From: an uncultured Clostridia bacterium
Lineage (GTDB): Bacteria; Bacillota; Clostridia; Oscillospirales; Ruminococcaceae
Direction: 5' to 3'
NCBI GenBank assembly: GCA_937901805.1
Contig: CALDJI010000258.1
Coordinates: 1-14,564 of the forward strand
Length of the DNA stretch: 14,564 nucleotides
Shown piece after piece: positions 8,221 to 14,564 of the stretch. The notes under the pieces are model-generated. The model saw nothing but the letters and a program-made list of their open reading frames with translations, was not told where the DNA came from and did no database searches. The stretch's first letter is position 1, and every line of letters starts with the position of its first letter. The translations under genes were made by a program, and so were the position numbers.

Positions 8221-9201
8221 ATGGATGACAAAAGAAAAAATAAATTACTGAAGATTTATGATGAAATTGCATCTGAGCGTGAACGCTACATAATACTTTA
8301 TAAAAGCATTGATGAATTTCAATTTGAATTAGAAAAAACATTTGATAGACATATCAATGTTCAACCTACTTTTGATAAACAAGTTGACGTCTTTTTAAAA
8401 ATACTACCGAACTATGTACAAACAAAAGTTGTTCATTTAGGATATATGGAAGCACTACGAACAAATGATTATCGTTATTTAGATAGATCTTTAAATACTT
8501 ATGTGAAACTATCTATGTTAAGTGTTTTACAATGCGGTGTTGATCATTGCATATCTGCCAATAAACGAATCCCTTATTTATTCACTCTAAAACGCTTTAA
8601 AGATATTGAAAAAGTATATCCAAAAGAATGTGGTTTAAGTAAGGGAAGTTATTGGACAAATATTGCTACTAATATCATTATGTATCTATATTACAAAGAA
8701 GATGCTTGGAAAGAGGAAGTATTCGCTAAAGTTGAAAAGTATTTAAAGAAAAAAGATCCTTTAGAATATCAATCAATCGTTAAAGCTTTACTTGCATTAG
8801 TTCATAAAGATTTTGAATCATTCTCACTTGAACTTAGCAATATTTGTAAAGGCAGAAAGAAATCAAAACAATTTGGTGAAAATCAATTCTCAAAAAGTGT
8901 CTCATTCTTTTCATTAGGATTATACAACTTTGCCAAGTATTTATATCCTGTTGAGGTAAACCAGATTACTTTACCAACTGATGATAATTTCTTAATGGAT
9001 TATCTTTTATATCAACAGGATGTTTCAACTTTAGATGATGGATATATCCTTCAATTTAATGAAAAACTTCATGTATTAAAAACAGCATTTAAAGTAGATG
9101 CACCTAATATTTCACTTATGAAAAATGGGCGTACTTGCGAAGTTGATTATTTAACATATCATGATAAATTGGTAAAACGAATTATGGTATTGAATAATTA
9201 G
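8221..9201 (+). CDS. Imm49-like immunity protein (326 aa), tentative
   Basis: The protein is predicted to be almost all alpha-helical and cytosolic. The middle section resembles the Imm49 immunity family seen in polymorphic-toxin loci: a long helix with YWTNIATNIIMYLYYKEDAW, then KKDPLEYQSIVKALLALVHK with a following aromatic/acidic DFESFSLELSNIC. The C-terminal part carries FSLGLYNFAKYLYP and a DNFLMDYLLYQ segment. A general helical-repeat protein is the alternative. ATG at 8221 has a good site (AGGAG at 8208-8212). The next gene starts 13 bases after its stop, so they form an operon. AT-biased codon use indicates acquisition from a low-GC donor. The family call is from pattern memory only. 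Confidence 0.55.
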   Translation: MDDKRKNKLLKIYDEIASERERYIILYKSIDEFQFELEKTFDRHINVQPTFDKQVDVFLKILPNYVQTKVVHLGYMEALRTNDYRYLDRSLNTYVKLSMLSVLQCGVDHCISANKRIPYLFTLKRFKDIEKVYPKECGLSKGSYWTNIATNIIMYLYYKEDAWKEEVFAKVEKYLKKKDPLEYQSIVKALLALVHKDFESFSLELSNICKGRKKSKQFGENQFSKSVSFFSLGLYNFAKYLYPVEVNQITLPTDDNFLMDYLLYQQDVSTLDDGYILQFNEKLHVLKTAFKVDAPNISLMKNGRTCEVDYLTYHDKLVKRIMVLNN

Positions 9202-9214
9202 AAGGTGAAACAAC

Positions 9215-9658
9215 ATGGATGTTAAATTGATAGCATATGTTATTTTGGGAATCTTTTTGAGACCAGTAGCGTCATTGGTGATTACACCGATATTTTGTTT
9301 ACTGCGAAAAATTTTCTATGTACCTTTTATACGCAAGAGTTTGATTGAAAAAGCAAAAGAAAAAGGACATGTTGTTGAAGCTCGACTGCAAAAAAAGCAT
9401 ACTCTTTATAATCATAAAAATGATGTTGCTTTACCTACCATGCGAGAAATGGGTACATATGCCTATCAAGTGGATGGAAAAGATTATGTTTATAAACACA
9501 TTACAGCACTTGGATTACATGACACAATTACTCTGTATTATATTAAAAAACCAAGAAAAGCCACTGTCGGTGGTGACTTAGGAAATTGGGAATCGCCATG
9601 GCTTAAGTTTTATTTAATTATCGCTTTGATAGTTGCGCCGAGAATGAGCAAGAAGTGA
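9215..9658 (+). CDS. Small membrane protein, DUF3592-like (147 aa)
   Basis: It has an N-terminal hydrophobic stretch (about 3-34, one or two membrane helices), a basic amphipathic segment, and a central soluble part. The central part resembles DUF3592 domains: GHVVEARLQKK, then TYAYQVDGKDYVYKH and ITLYYIKKPRKA, i.e. a chain of strands with a closing YY.kkP pattern. A C-terminal membrane helix (130-142) precedes a short basic tail. The ribosome site GAAGGTGA (9201-9208) overlaps the upstream stop, so it is co-transcribed with the Imm49-like gene. The function is unknown. Membrane proteins of this size occur in immunity clusters and may be immunity proteins against pore-forming or envelope toxins, but that is inference. 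Confidence 0.6.
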   Translation: MDVKLIAYVILGIFLRPVASLVITPIFCLLRKIFYVPFIRKSLIEKAKEKGHVVEARLQKKHTLYNHKNDVALPTMREMGTYAYQVDGKDYVYKHITALGLHDTITLYYIKKPRKATVGGDLGNWESPWLKFYLIIALIVAPRMSKK

Positions 9659-9720
9659 AAACAAGAATCGTAACTCATACTGTAACAGGCAGGGAAGCTG
9701 TATTGACAATTACCAAAATA

Positions 9721-9759
9721 AAAACGGCAAAGTGTCACTCAAAAACACTTCACCGTTTT
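9721..9759. terminator. Probable bidirectional terminator at the right end of the islet
   Basis: AAAACGG (9721-9727) pairs with CCGTTTT (9753-9759) and AAGTGT (9730-9735) with ACACTT (9745-9750), with a CA/CA internal mismatch. T-rich DNA lies beyond the stem on both strands (TTTTCTAT on plus, TTTTTATTTT on minus), so it can end both the islet genes and read-through from the ABC operon. Confidence 0.7.
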
Positions 9760-9767
9760 CTATAAAC

Positions 9768-9785
9768 ACTTCCGTATGTAGTGTC
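9768..9785 (-). repeat. Right copy of islet-bounding inverted repeat
   Basis: Its reverse complement, GACACTACATACGGAAGT, matches the left copy at 6215-6234 with one mismatch and a 2-base gap. AAACACTT next to it and AACACTTCAC at 9744-9753 are further copies of the same core, so the right end may carry several protein-binding sites. Confidence 0.5.
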
Positions 9786-9803
9786 AGCGAACTGAGGTTC
9801 CTT

Positions 9804-9850
9804 TTTTCTGTAGACATTCCCTGACAGTGCCGGGAGATGTCTACAGAAAA
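9804..9850. repeat. Long inverted repeat between islet and ABC operon
   Basis: Arms 9804-9821 and 9832-9850 (TTTTCTGTAGACAT...CCC and GGG...ATGTCTACAGAAAA) pair almost perfectly with one bulged base, around a 10-base loop. Neither strand has a proper T tract just after the stem, so it is not an obvious terminator. It could be a recombination or mobile-element site, a second weak terminator or a stable RNA 3' end. Confidence 0.6.
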
Positions 9851-9875
9851 CGGCGGGGAGAGTTCTTCCCCGCCG
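9847..9875 (-). terminator. Terminator of the ABC exporter operon
   Basis: A nine-base GC-rich stem (CGGCGGGGA 9851-9859 with TCCCCGCCG 9867-9875) is followed on the minus strand by TTTT (9850-9847). It lies 11 bases beyond the stop codon of the last ABC gene. Confidence 0.8.
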
Positions 9876-9886
9876 GGCCGTTTCCA

Positions 9887-11671
9887 TTATGCCGGAAGCG
9901 ATATTTCCTGAAGCTGGGCGGTATACAGCTTATAATATTCGCCCTTGAGTTCCATCAATTCGTCATGGCTGCCACTTTCCACAATGCGGCCGTCGTCGAT
10001 ATACATAATCCGGTCGCAGTTTTTAATTGTGGACAGGCGGTGCGCAATGATAAAGGACGTCCTGCCCTTGAGCATCTGGTTAATGCCCTCCTGCATCAGG
10101 CGTTCCGTCTTGGTGTCAATGGAAGAGGTTGCCTCGTCTAGAATCAGGATTTTCGGATCCGAGATGAGAGTACGCGCAAAGGAGATGAGCTGTTTCTGTC
10201 CCTGGGACAGGCGGCTTCCGCGTTCATTGACCGTGGTGTCGTATCCCTTCTCCATGGTGCGGATAAATTCATCCGCACGAACAGTTTTGGACGCGCGCTC
10301 AATTTCCTCCTGGGAGGCATCCAGCTTGCCGTAACGGATATTTTCCCGGATATCCCCGGAGAAAATGAAGCTGTCCTGCATCATGATCCCCATCTGGCTG
10401 CGCAGGGAGTGGAGGGTCACCTTGCTCACCTCATGTCCGTCAATGAGCACCTGCCCGGAGGCAATATCATAGAAACGGCTGATGAGGTTGATCACCGTCG
10501 TCTTGCCCGCACCGGTCGGGCCGACCAGTGCGACGCTCTCCCCTGGGCGTACCTTAAAGTTCATCCCCTTGAGGATGGGATGCCCCGGCTCATATTCAAA
10601 CACAACGTCCTTAAACTCCACTTCCCCTTTGATGGGCGGAAGATCATAGGCGTCCTCTGCGTCCTTGATTTTGACCGGTTCATCCATGGTTTCAAAAATC
10701 CGCTCCAGATAGGCGAGGGTGTTGATCATCTCGTTATAGATATCTGCAATATTCAAAATCGGCTGCCAGAAACGGGAGGCGTAGTTTCCCATGGCAATCA
10801 GGGTGCCGAATTCTACAATCGGCTGAATCCAGAACACACCAGCAACATAGACAAACGCTGTGACAATCTGAGAAATATTATCCACAGAAAACCAAACCCA
10901 GTTGGAGCACACAACGCCCTTCAAAAAGGTCGTCCGGCAGGCTTCGAGCAGCTTGTGGAAGATCCCTTCGTTTTCCTTCTCTCTTGCAAACGCCTGCGTC
11001 ACTTTTGCACCGTTGATGCTCTCATGGATGTAAGCGTTCATATTGGAGTTTTTGTTGGAAAAACGCTGCCAGGCCCTTCTCTCTGCCGGAAGAATCAGCC
11101 ATACAATGAGAAGCAGCACCGGAAGCCCCGCCAGAATGACCAGACCGAGCTTAACATTGGCAATCATCATGAAGATGGCGATAAAAATCAGGTTGATGAA
11201 CTCCATGATAAAGTTGAGCAGGCCGTTGGAAAGCATATTGGAGACATTGTTGATATACTGCACCACACGCACCAGGATTTTCCCATGAGGGCGGTCGTCA
11301 TAGTAGGAAAACGGGAGTTCCTGCAAATGGGCGAACAAATCGGTGCGCATGTCAAAGACAATTTCCTGTCCGACCTTAGTCGCAATCCGAGAACGCACCC
11401 ACATCATCACTATGGAGATGACAATGGTGACAAGCAGCAGGACACTGCACCAGATAAGATGCGGGATATCCTTTTGCGGGACGGCGTTGTTCAGGGCGTC
11501 CTGCGTCAGCAGAGGCCCGCACAGCGAAGCAAGAGATCCAATAATACTGGACACAAGCGCCAGCGCCAGGAGCTTCATATGTTTTTTGATATAAACAAAG
11601 CTGCGCTTTAAATGCTGTATATTAAAAGGGGTTTCCAGGTTTTCATCGACATCAAACTTGTTACGAGCCAT
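9887..11671 (-). CDS. Heterodimeric ABC exporter, subunit with canonical ATP site (BmrD/TM288-like)
   Basis: This is a half-transporter of 594 residues: an N-terminal six-helix exporter domain (about 30-320) and a nucleotide-binding domain (about 350-585). Walker A GPTGAGKT is at 384-391, the Q-loop Gln at 432, and the signature LSQGQ (488-492) deviates from LSGGQ. Walker B ends ILILDEATSSID with Asp512 and the catalytic Glu513; the switch His is 544 in IIAHRLST. This set, a full Walker B/His with an altered signature, is typical of the catalytic-site-bearing partner in exporters like TM288, BmrD or EfrD. The start codon is 3 bases after the stop of the partner gene, with the ribosome site inside the partner's last codons, so the two are translationally coupled. 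Substrates of such pairs include drugs, lipids and peptides; which one applies here is unknown. Confidence 0.93.
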   Translation of the reverse strand: MARNKFDVDENLETPFNIQHLKRSFVYIKKHMKLLALALVSSIIGSLASLCGPLLTQDALNNAVPQKDIPHLIWCSVLLLVTIVISIVMMWVRSRIATKVGQEIVFDMRTDLFAHLQELPFSYYDDRPHGKILVRVVQYINNVSNMLSNGLLNFIMEFINLIFIAIFMMIANVKLGLVILAGLPVLLLIVWLILPAERRAWQRFSNKNSNMNAYIHESINGAKVTQAFAREKENEGIFHKLLEACRTTFLKGVVCSNWVWFSVDNISQIVTAFVYVAGVFWIQPIVEFGTLIAMGNYASRFWQPILNIADIYNEMINTLAYLERIFETMDEPVKIKDAEDAYDLPPIKGEVEFKDVVFEYEPGHPILKGMNFKVRPGESVALVGPTGAGKTTVINLISRFYDIASGQVLIDGHEVSKVTLHSLRSQMGIMMQDSFIFSGDIRENIRYGKLDASQEEIERASKTVRADEFIRTMEKGYDTTVNERGSRLSQGQKQLISFARTLISDPKILILDEATSSIDTKTERLMQEGINQMLKGRTSFIIAHRLSTIKNCDRIMYIDDGRIVESGSHDELMELKGEYYKLYTAQLQEISLPA

Positions 11672-11674
11672 TTC

Positions 11675-13435
11675 CTATGCACCTACCTTTGCTCCCTCGT
11701 GCTGGAGGCTGAAGATCTCATAGTAGTACCCGCGTTTTCTCAGCAGTTCTTCGTGGGTGCCCATCTCCTTAATTCCCCCATCCCCGAGGATAATAATTTT
11801 ATCTGCGTCTTTTACGGAAGAAATCCGCTGTGCAATGATGAATTTTGTACAGCTGAAATCCAGTTCGGACAGATTCTTCTGAATCTCTTTTTCTGTTTCC
11901 ATATCCACCGCTGAGGTTGTATCATCCAAAATCAGGATCGGCGGCTTGATCGCAAGGGCTCGCGCCAGGGCAAGCCGTTGTTTCTGTCCGCCGGATAAAC
12001 CGACGCCGCGCTCCCCGATGATGGTTTCAAAGCCGTCCGGCATGCCGTAGATAAAGTCCGCAGCCGCCACATGGGCAAACCGGCGGGTATCCTCTTCCGG
12101 CATATCGGAATCGCCGTAGGCAATATTGCCGTCAATCGTATCCGAGAACAGGAACACTTCCTGGGTAGCCATTCCGATATTCGAGCGCAGCGACTGAAGA
12201 TGCCAGTCGCGCACATCTACGCCGTCCACCAGAACCCGTCCGCCGGTAACGTCATAAAAGCGGGCAATCAGGTTGACAAGGGAAGTCTTTCCCGATCCGG
12301 TGGAGCCCATGATGGCGATCGTCTCTCCCGGCTTCGCCTCAAAATTGATGTGGTCGAACACCTGGTTATTCCCAAAGGCAAAGCTGACATCTTCAAATTT
12401 GACGGAACCCTGGAAACGGCTGTCCGCCTGTTTTGCTTTGTCCTTATCCACAATATTCGGAGCCCCATAGTACATTTCAATGACTTTGTTTGCAGACGCG
12501 GAGAACCTCTGCAAATCGTTGAGGATCATGCCGAGGTCGCGCATGGGCTGGGACACCGCCCAGGACAGGGTTGAAAACGCGGAGAGCTGGCCTGGAGTAA
12601 GCTGGCCGAGGATGATAAACAGCCCACCGACCAAAACCGTGATAATCGTCAGGGAGTTTGAGAGGAACTCCATAATCGGCATATAGCGCAGCCAGGTAAA
12701 GTTGGCGTCCAGGCTCGCCTCCCGGTAATTGCGGTTTTTTTCATCAAATTTCTGTTTTTCAAAATCCTCCCTTGCAAACGCCTTGACAATCCGGTTGGCC
12801 TCAATATTTTCCTGAGCGTTTGTATTCATCTCAGACAGACGTTCCCGCAGGATCGAATATTTGGAACGTACCTTTTTCCGGAATCGGATGGAGACGATCA
12901 GCAGGATCGGCGTGATAATCAGCATGGAAAGGGTAAAATAGACATTGATGGTAAAAAAGTAAATGATCGTGGCGACAAAGAGAAAAATTGCCGTCACCAA
13001 TCTTCTCACAGCCCAGCCGACGGTAAAACGGACATTATCGGTATCGCCGGTCATACGGGTCATCAAATCGCCCGTCCGGTTACGGTCATAATATGCCATA
13101 TCCTGCGCCTGCACCTTTTGGAACAGCACGGTGAGGATATTAACCTTCATCCCCTGCGCGCAGTAATCCATCGTGTAGGCGGCGCTGACGTTCATTGTGA
13201 CGCGGATAAGCTGTACTAGGCACATAGCGCCGACTATGGGGAGAAGATACTGGGTATAATGGACGATTTGCCCCGAAGCATCCGGCTGCCCGGTAATGAC
13301 ATAGTCAATCAGCAGCTGCGTCAGCTGGGGATTGATAATCACCATGGCAGAAGCGATAAGCGCCAGAACCAATCCCGTAATATACCGGCCATGGTATCCC
13401 TTAAGGTTTTTCCAAACCCATTTGATTTGTAACAC
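11675..13435 (-). CDS. Heterodimeric ABC exporter, subunit with degenerate ATP site (BmrC/TM287-like)
   Basis: This is the partner half-transporter, 586 residues from the chosen start: a six-helix membrane domain (about 10-310) and a nucleotide-binding domain (about 343-575). Walker A GSTGSGKT is at 377-384, the Q-loop Gln at 425 and a canonical LSGGQ at 480-484. Walker B reads ILILDDTTSAVD, with Asp505 where the catalytic Glu normally is, and the switch His is replaced by Gln536 (IIAQRISS). These replacements mark the non-hydrolysing site of heterodimeric exporters. I chose GTG at 13435 because GGAGG (13445-13449) lies 9 bases upstream and the protein then begins LQIKWVWKNLKGY, as relatives do. 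An in-frame ATG at 13579 would add 48 unlikely residues and run through the promoter/operator region. Confidence 0.92.
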   Translation of the reverse strand: MLQIKWVWKNLKGYHGRYITGLVLALIASAMVIINPQLTQLLIDYVITGQPDASGQIVHYTQYLLPIVGAMCLVQLIRVTMNVSAAYTMDYCAQGMKVNILTVLFQKVQAQDMAYYDRNRTGDLMTRMTGDTDNVRFTVGWAVRRLVTAIFLFVATIIYFFTINVYFTLSMLIITPILLIVSIRFRKKVRSKYSILRERLSEMNTNAQENIEANRIVKAFAREDFEKQKFDEKNRNYREASLDANFTWLRYMPIMEFLSNSLTIITVLVGGLFIILGQLTPGQLSAFSTLSWAVSQPMRDLGMILNDLQRFSASANKVIEMYYGAPNIVDKDKAKQADSRFQGSVKFEDVSFAFGNNQVFDHINFEAKPGETIAIMGSTGSGKTSLVNLIARFYDVTGGRVLVDGVDVRDWHLQSLRSNIGMATQEVFLFSDTIDGNIAYGDSDMPEEDTRRFAHVAAADFIYGMPDGFETIIGERGVGLSGGQKQRLALARALAIKPPILILDDTTSAVDMETEKEIQKNLSELDFSCTKFIIAQRISSVKDADKIIILGDGGIKEMGTHEELLRKRGYYYEIFSLQHEGAKVGA

Positions 13436-13470
13436 GAATCCATTCCTCCTTATATTTTCTAAATTCTTTA

Positions 13471-13511
13471 AAATTTCCCAACCGTATTCATTGTATAACA
13501 ATGGGAAATTT
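13471..13511 (-). promoter_or_regulatory. Operator-like nested palindromes and promoter of the ABC operon
   Basis: AAATTTCCCA (13471-13480) and TGGGAAATTT (13502-13511) are a perfect 10-base inverted repeat. Nested between and overlapping the right arm is a second dyad, CATTGT-ATA-ACAATG (13489-13503). On the minus strand the inner dyad contains TACAAT, a fair -10 box, with TAGAAA 17 bases upstream as a weak -35. The layout, a dyad on top of a promoter about 50 bases before a multidrug-type exporter, suggests repressor control (MarR-, TetR- or GntR-like). No regulator gene is adjacent in this window. Confidence 0.5.
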
Positions 13512-13601
13512 ATTTCTATTTTATTTTTTTGATTTATACAAACTATACAATAAAATTTTCTCTGGGCAAAACTGTGCATATTTGCCAGATATTCTCTTTC
13601 C

Positions 13602-13630
13602 TTGAGAAAAAATAAAAAATTTGGTATGAT
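13602..13630 (+). promoter_or_regulatory. Promoter of the nucleotidyltransferase-like/HEPN pair
   Basis: TTGAGA (13602-13607) and TATGAT (13625-13630) are spaced by exactly 17 bases, close to the sigma-A consensus. It lies about 50 bases before the first gene and is divergent from the ABC operon promoter. Confidence 0.8.
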
Positions 13631-13686
13631 GGAAAAAAGGGGCTCCCTTTACCGGAGGATTCCATAGAAAGGATGTGTATCAGATT

Positions 13687-13989
13687 ATGGAAAAAGGTTC
13701 TCCGATTGATGTGGTATCCTGTTTTATTATCAGCCATTTTCACCCGGACAAGATTATCCTGTTCAGCCAGAAAAAAGATCTCTCCGGAACCGTTATCAGT
13801 TTTAAGCTGTGCATTATTTCACCGACAGACAATAAAGAGGAAATAGAACGCCGCGTTTATTTGGACGCAGACTGCGAAATCCCCTTTGATCTGCTTATCT
13901 ACACCCGTGACGAATGGGAGCAGCTCATTGAGGAACTGGGATCCTTTGCATGGAAACTCAACCGGACGGGGCTGGTGATTTATGAGTAG
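13687..13989 (+). CDS. Degenerate nucleotidyltransferase-like (MNT-type) small protein
   Basis: This 100-residue protein overlaps a HEPN gene, the classical place of a minimal nucleotidyltransferase. The segment HFHPDKIILFSQ followed by a strand (GTVISFKLCIIS) and FDLLIYTRDEWEQL matches the fold order of MNT proteins, where one expects LFGS, about ten residues, then DxD and a hydrophobic strand. Here the Gly-Ser of the motif reads Ser-Gln, and the position of the metal-binding Asp pair reads SFK, so catalysis is unlikely. ATG 13687 is the chosen start, with AAAGGA (13668-13673) at a long spacing. GTG 13675 in the same frame would add four residues but leaves almost no spacing. The relation to MNT is inferred from fold order and context, not from motifs. 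Confidence 0.6.
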   Translation: MEKGSPIDVVSCFIISHFHPDKIILFSQKKDLSGTVISFKLCIISPTDNKEEIERRVYLDADCEIPFDLLIYTRDEWEQLIEELGSFAWKLNRTGLVIYE

Positions 13990-14443
13990 GCGGAAAACAC
14001 GCGGCTCGGACAGCCGCCGCTTCAGGGACTGGATTACAAGGGCTTACACGGATATCCGCGCGGCAAGGATGCTTTCTGAAGACGAGGCCTGTTATCTTGC
14101 CTGCGCTTTTCACTGCCAACAGTGTATTGAAAAAGCCATCAAGGGTTTTTTATTAATGGAGACAGGCAACCTGTACGACGGGCACAACCTGACCTGGCTT
14201 TGCAAAAAGGCCTGCGCCTATGACGGGGCCTTTACGGAATTCCTGGATGAAAGCGTCTTCCTCAACAGCTTTTACATTTCCACCCGCTATCCGACCGACG
14301 TCCCGTTCTTTTTAACACGATCCCAAATAGAGAAAGCCGTTGCCATGGCAACAGATATGTATAATTTCATTCTAGATACTATTTTTGATGAGGATGACGA
14401 GGACAAAACGCCCCGTGTTCCATCCCAGAAACAGAAACCTTAA
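13982..14443 (+). CDS. HEPN-domain protein
   Basis: This is a 153-residue four-helix HEPN protein (PF05168-like). WITRAYTDIRAARML (17-31) is the first helix, CQQCIEKAIKGFLL (45-58) the characteristic Q..EKA.K helix, GHNLTWL (67-73) the conserved His-containing turn, and ISTRYPTDVPF (99-109) the family's RYP motif. A charged tail follows (DEDDEDK). HEPN proteins pair with MNT partners as toxin-antitoxin or RNase modules; the active kind carries R-x4-6-H, which I do not find here, so RNase activity is doubtful. The start codon lies inside the last codons of the upstream gene (8-base overlap), implying coupled translation and probably a complex. Such HEPN proteins may also bind nucleotides. Terminator 14 bases downstream. 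Confidence 0.88.
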   Translation: MSRRKTRGSDSRRFRDWITRAYTDIRAARMLSEDEACYLACAFHCQQCIEKAIKGFLLMETGNLYDGHNLTWLCKKACAYDGAFTEFLDESVFLNSFYISTRYPTDVPFFLTRSQIEKAVAMATDMYNFILDTIFDEDDEDKTPRVPSQKQKP

Positions 14444-14456
14444 AACTAAAAATCCC

Positions 14457-14487
14457 AAAATCCTCTGCTTGCGGCAGGGGATTTTTT
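14457..14487. terminator. Terminator after the HEPN gene, probably bidirectional
   Basis: AAAATCCTCTGC (14457-14468) pairs with GCAGGGGATTTT (14474-14485, one G-T wobble) around a 5-base loop, followed by T residues to 14487. On the minus strand the stem is also followed by a T-rich tract, so it can serve the convergent gene entering from the right edge. Confidence 0.85.
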
Positions 14488-14564
14488 ATACTCCGCAAGT
14501 TCCCCAGGCTTTCGCAAAAGCCGCCAGGGATGGATACCGGTTCTCCCGTTTTGGTTCCACGGAA
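14486..14564 (-). CDS. C-terminal end of an unidentified convergent gene (partial)
   Basis: One minus-strand frame stays open from the right edge and ends in TAA exactly at the foot of the terminator stem. Its last residues read RYPSLAAFAKAWGTCGV. The placement of the stop against a bidirectional terminator is the main argument. Only about 26 residues are visible, so no family can be given, and chance is possible. Confidence 0.35.
   Translation of the reverse strand, partial: SVEPKRENRYPSLAAFAKAWGTCGV

Larger units (their letters stand above)
6215..9785. mobile_element. Putative acquired AT-rich islet bounded by inverted repeats
   Basis: Base composition drops from about half GC to about 30% GC (estimated by eye) within this segment and recovers sharply at its right end. 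It carries four same-strand genes of accessory type (DUF4304-like, two immunity-like, one small membrane protein) and lies between two ordinary chromosomal units. An imperfect inverted repeat marks both borders (6215-6234 and 9768-9785). No transposase, integrase, relaxase or obvious target-site duplication is visible. It may therefore be a non-autonomous element, a decayed element, or a cassette brought in by recombination. The limits are inferred from repeats and composition. Confidence 0.4.

Noticed and set aside
10409..11611. A 400-codon plus-strand open frame
   Set aside because: It lies antisense over an unmistakable ABC transporter gene; the His/Asp/Arg-rich product is typical of a shadow frame in GC-biased coding DNA.
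13436..13579. N-terminal 48-residue extension of the first ABC subunit
   Set aside because: The AT-rich extension runs through promoter/operator sequence and lacks relatives' features; the GTG at 13435 has a proper ribosome site.
1..14564. CRISPR arrays, tRNA, rRNA genes or known riboswitches
   Set aside because: No regularly spaced repeats, tRNA-like cloverleafs or conserved riboswitch cores were seen in the intergenic regions.

Overview
The window looks like a chromosomal segment of a low-to-moderate GC Firmicute, most plausibly a member of the Clostridia (Oscillospiraceae/Ruminococcaceae-like). This is inferred from the strong AGGAGG-type ribosome sites, TTGACA/TATAAT-type promoters with 17-base spacers, the Gram-positive heterodimeric ABC exporter and the style of the SecA, CysK and flippase proteins. 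The species cannot be named from sequence alone.

Layout, left to right. (1) 1-1641: the C-terminal three fifths of SecA, cut by the left edge and closed by a textbook terminator. (2) 1708-2025: a small protein of unknown function, followed by about 660 bases with no intact gene but with broken coding traces (2107-2463). (3) 2689-3615: cysK, cysteine synthase. (4) 3714-6185: a strong promoter, a monotopic phosphoglycosyl transferase, a terminator and a Wzx-type flippase. These are the initiating and exporting steps of surface-polysaccharide synthesis, with no glycosyltransferase beside them. (5) 6215-9785: an AT-rich islet (about 30% GC by eye, against about 50% outside) with four co-oriented genes. 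They look like a DUF4304 protein, a beta-rich protein of a recurrent uncharacterised family, an Imm49-like helical protein and a small DUF3592-like membrane protein. The islet is bounded by an imperfect inverted repeat and contains no recognisable transposase, integrase or toxin. (6) 9804-13435, minus strand: terminator hairpins and a two-gene heterodimeric ABC exporter with one canonical and one degenerate ATP site, behind an operator-like palindrome. (7) 13602-14487: a promoter, a very small degenerate nucleotidyltransferase-like protein overlapping a HEPN-domain protein, and a terminator that also appears to serve a convergent gene entering from the right edge.

The part most likely to be accessory and little described is the AT-rich islet. 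Its composition, gene content and flanking repeats suggest a horizontally acquired store of orphan immunity genes, comparable in logic to acquired interbacterial-defence clusters. No toxin is in view, so that function is inference. The second accessory candidate is the MNT/HEPN-like pair, in which neither partner shows the usual catalytic motif.
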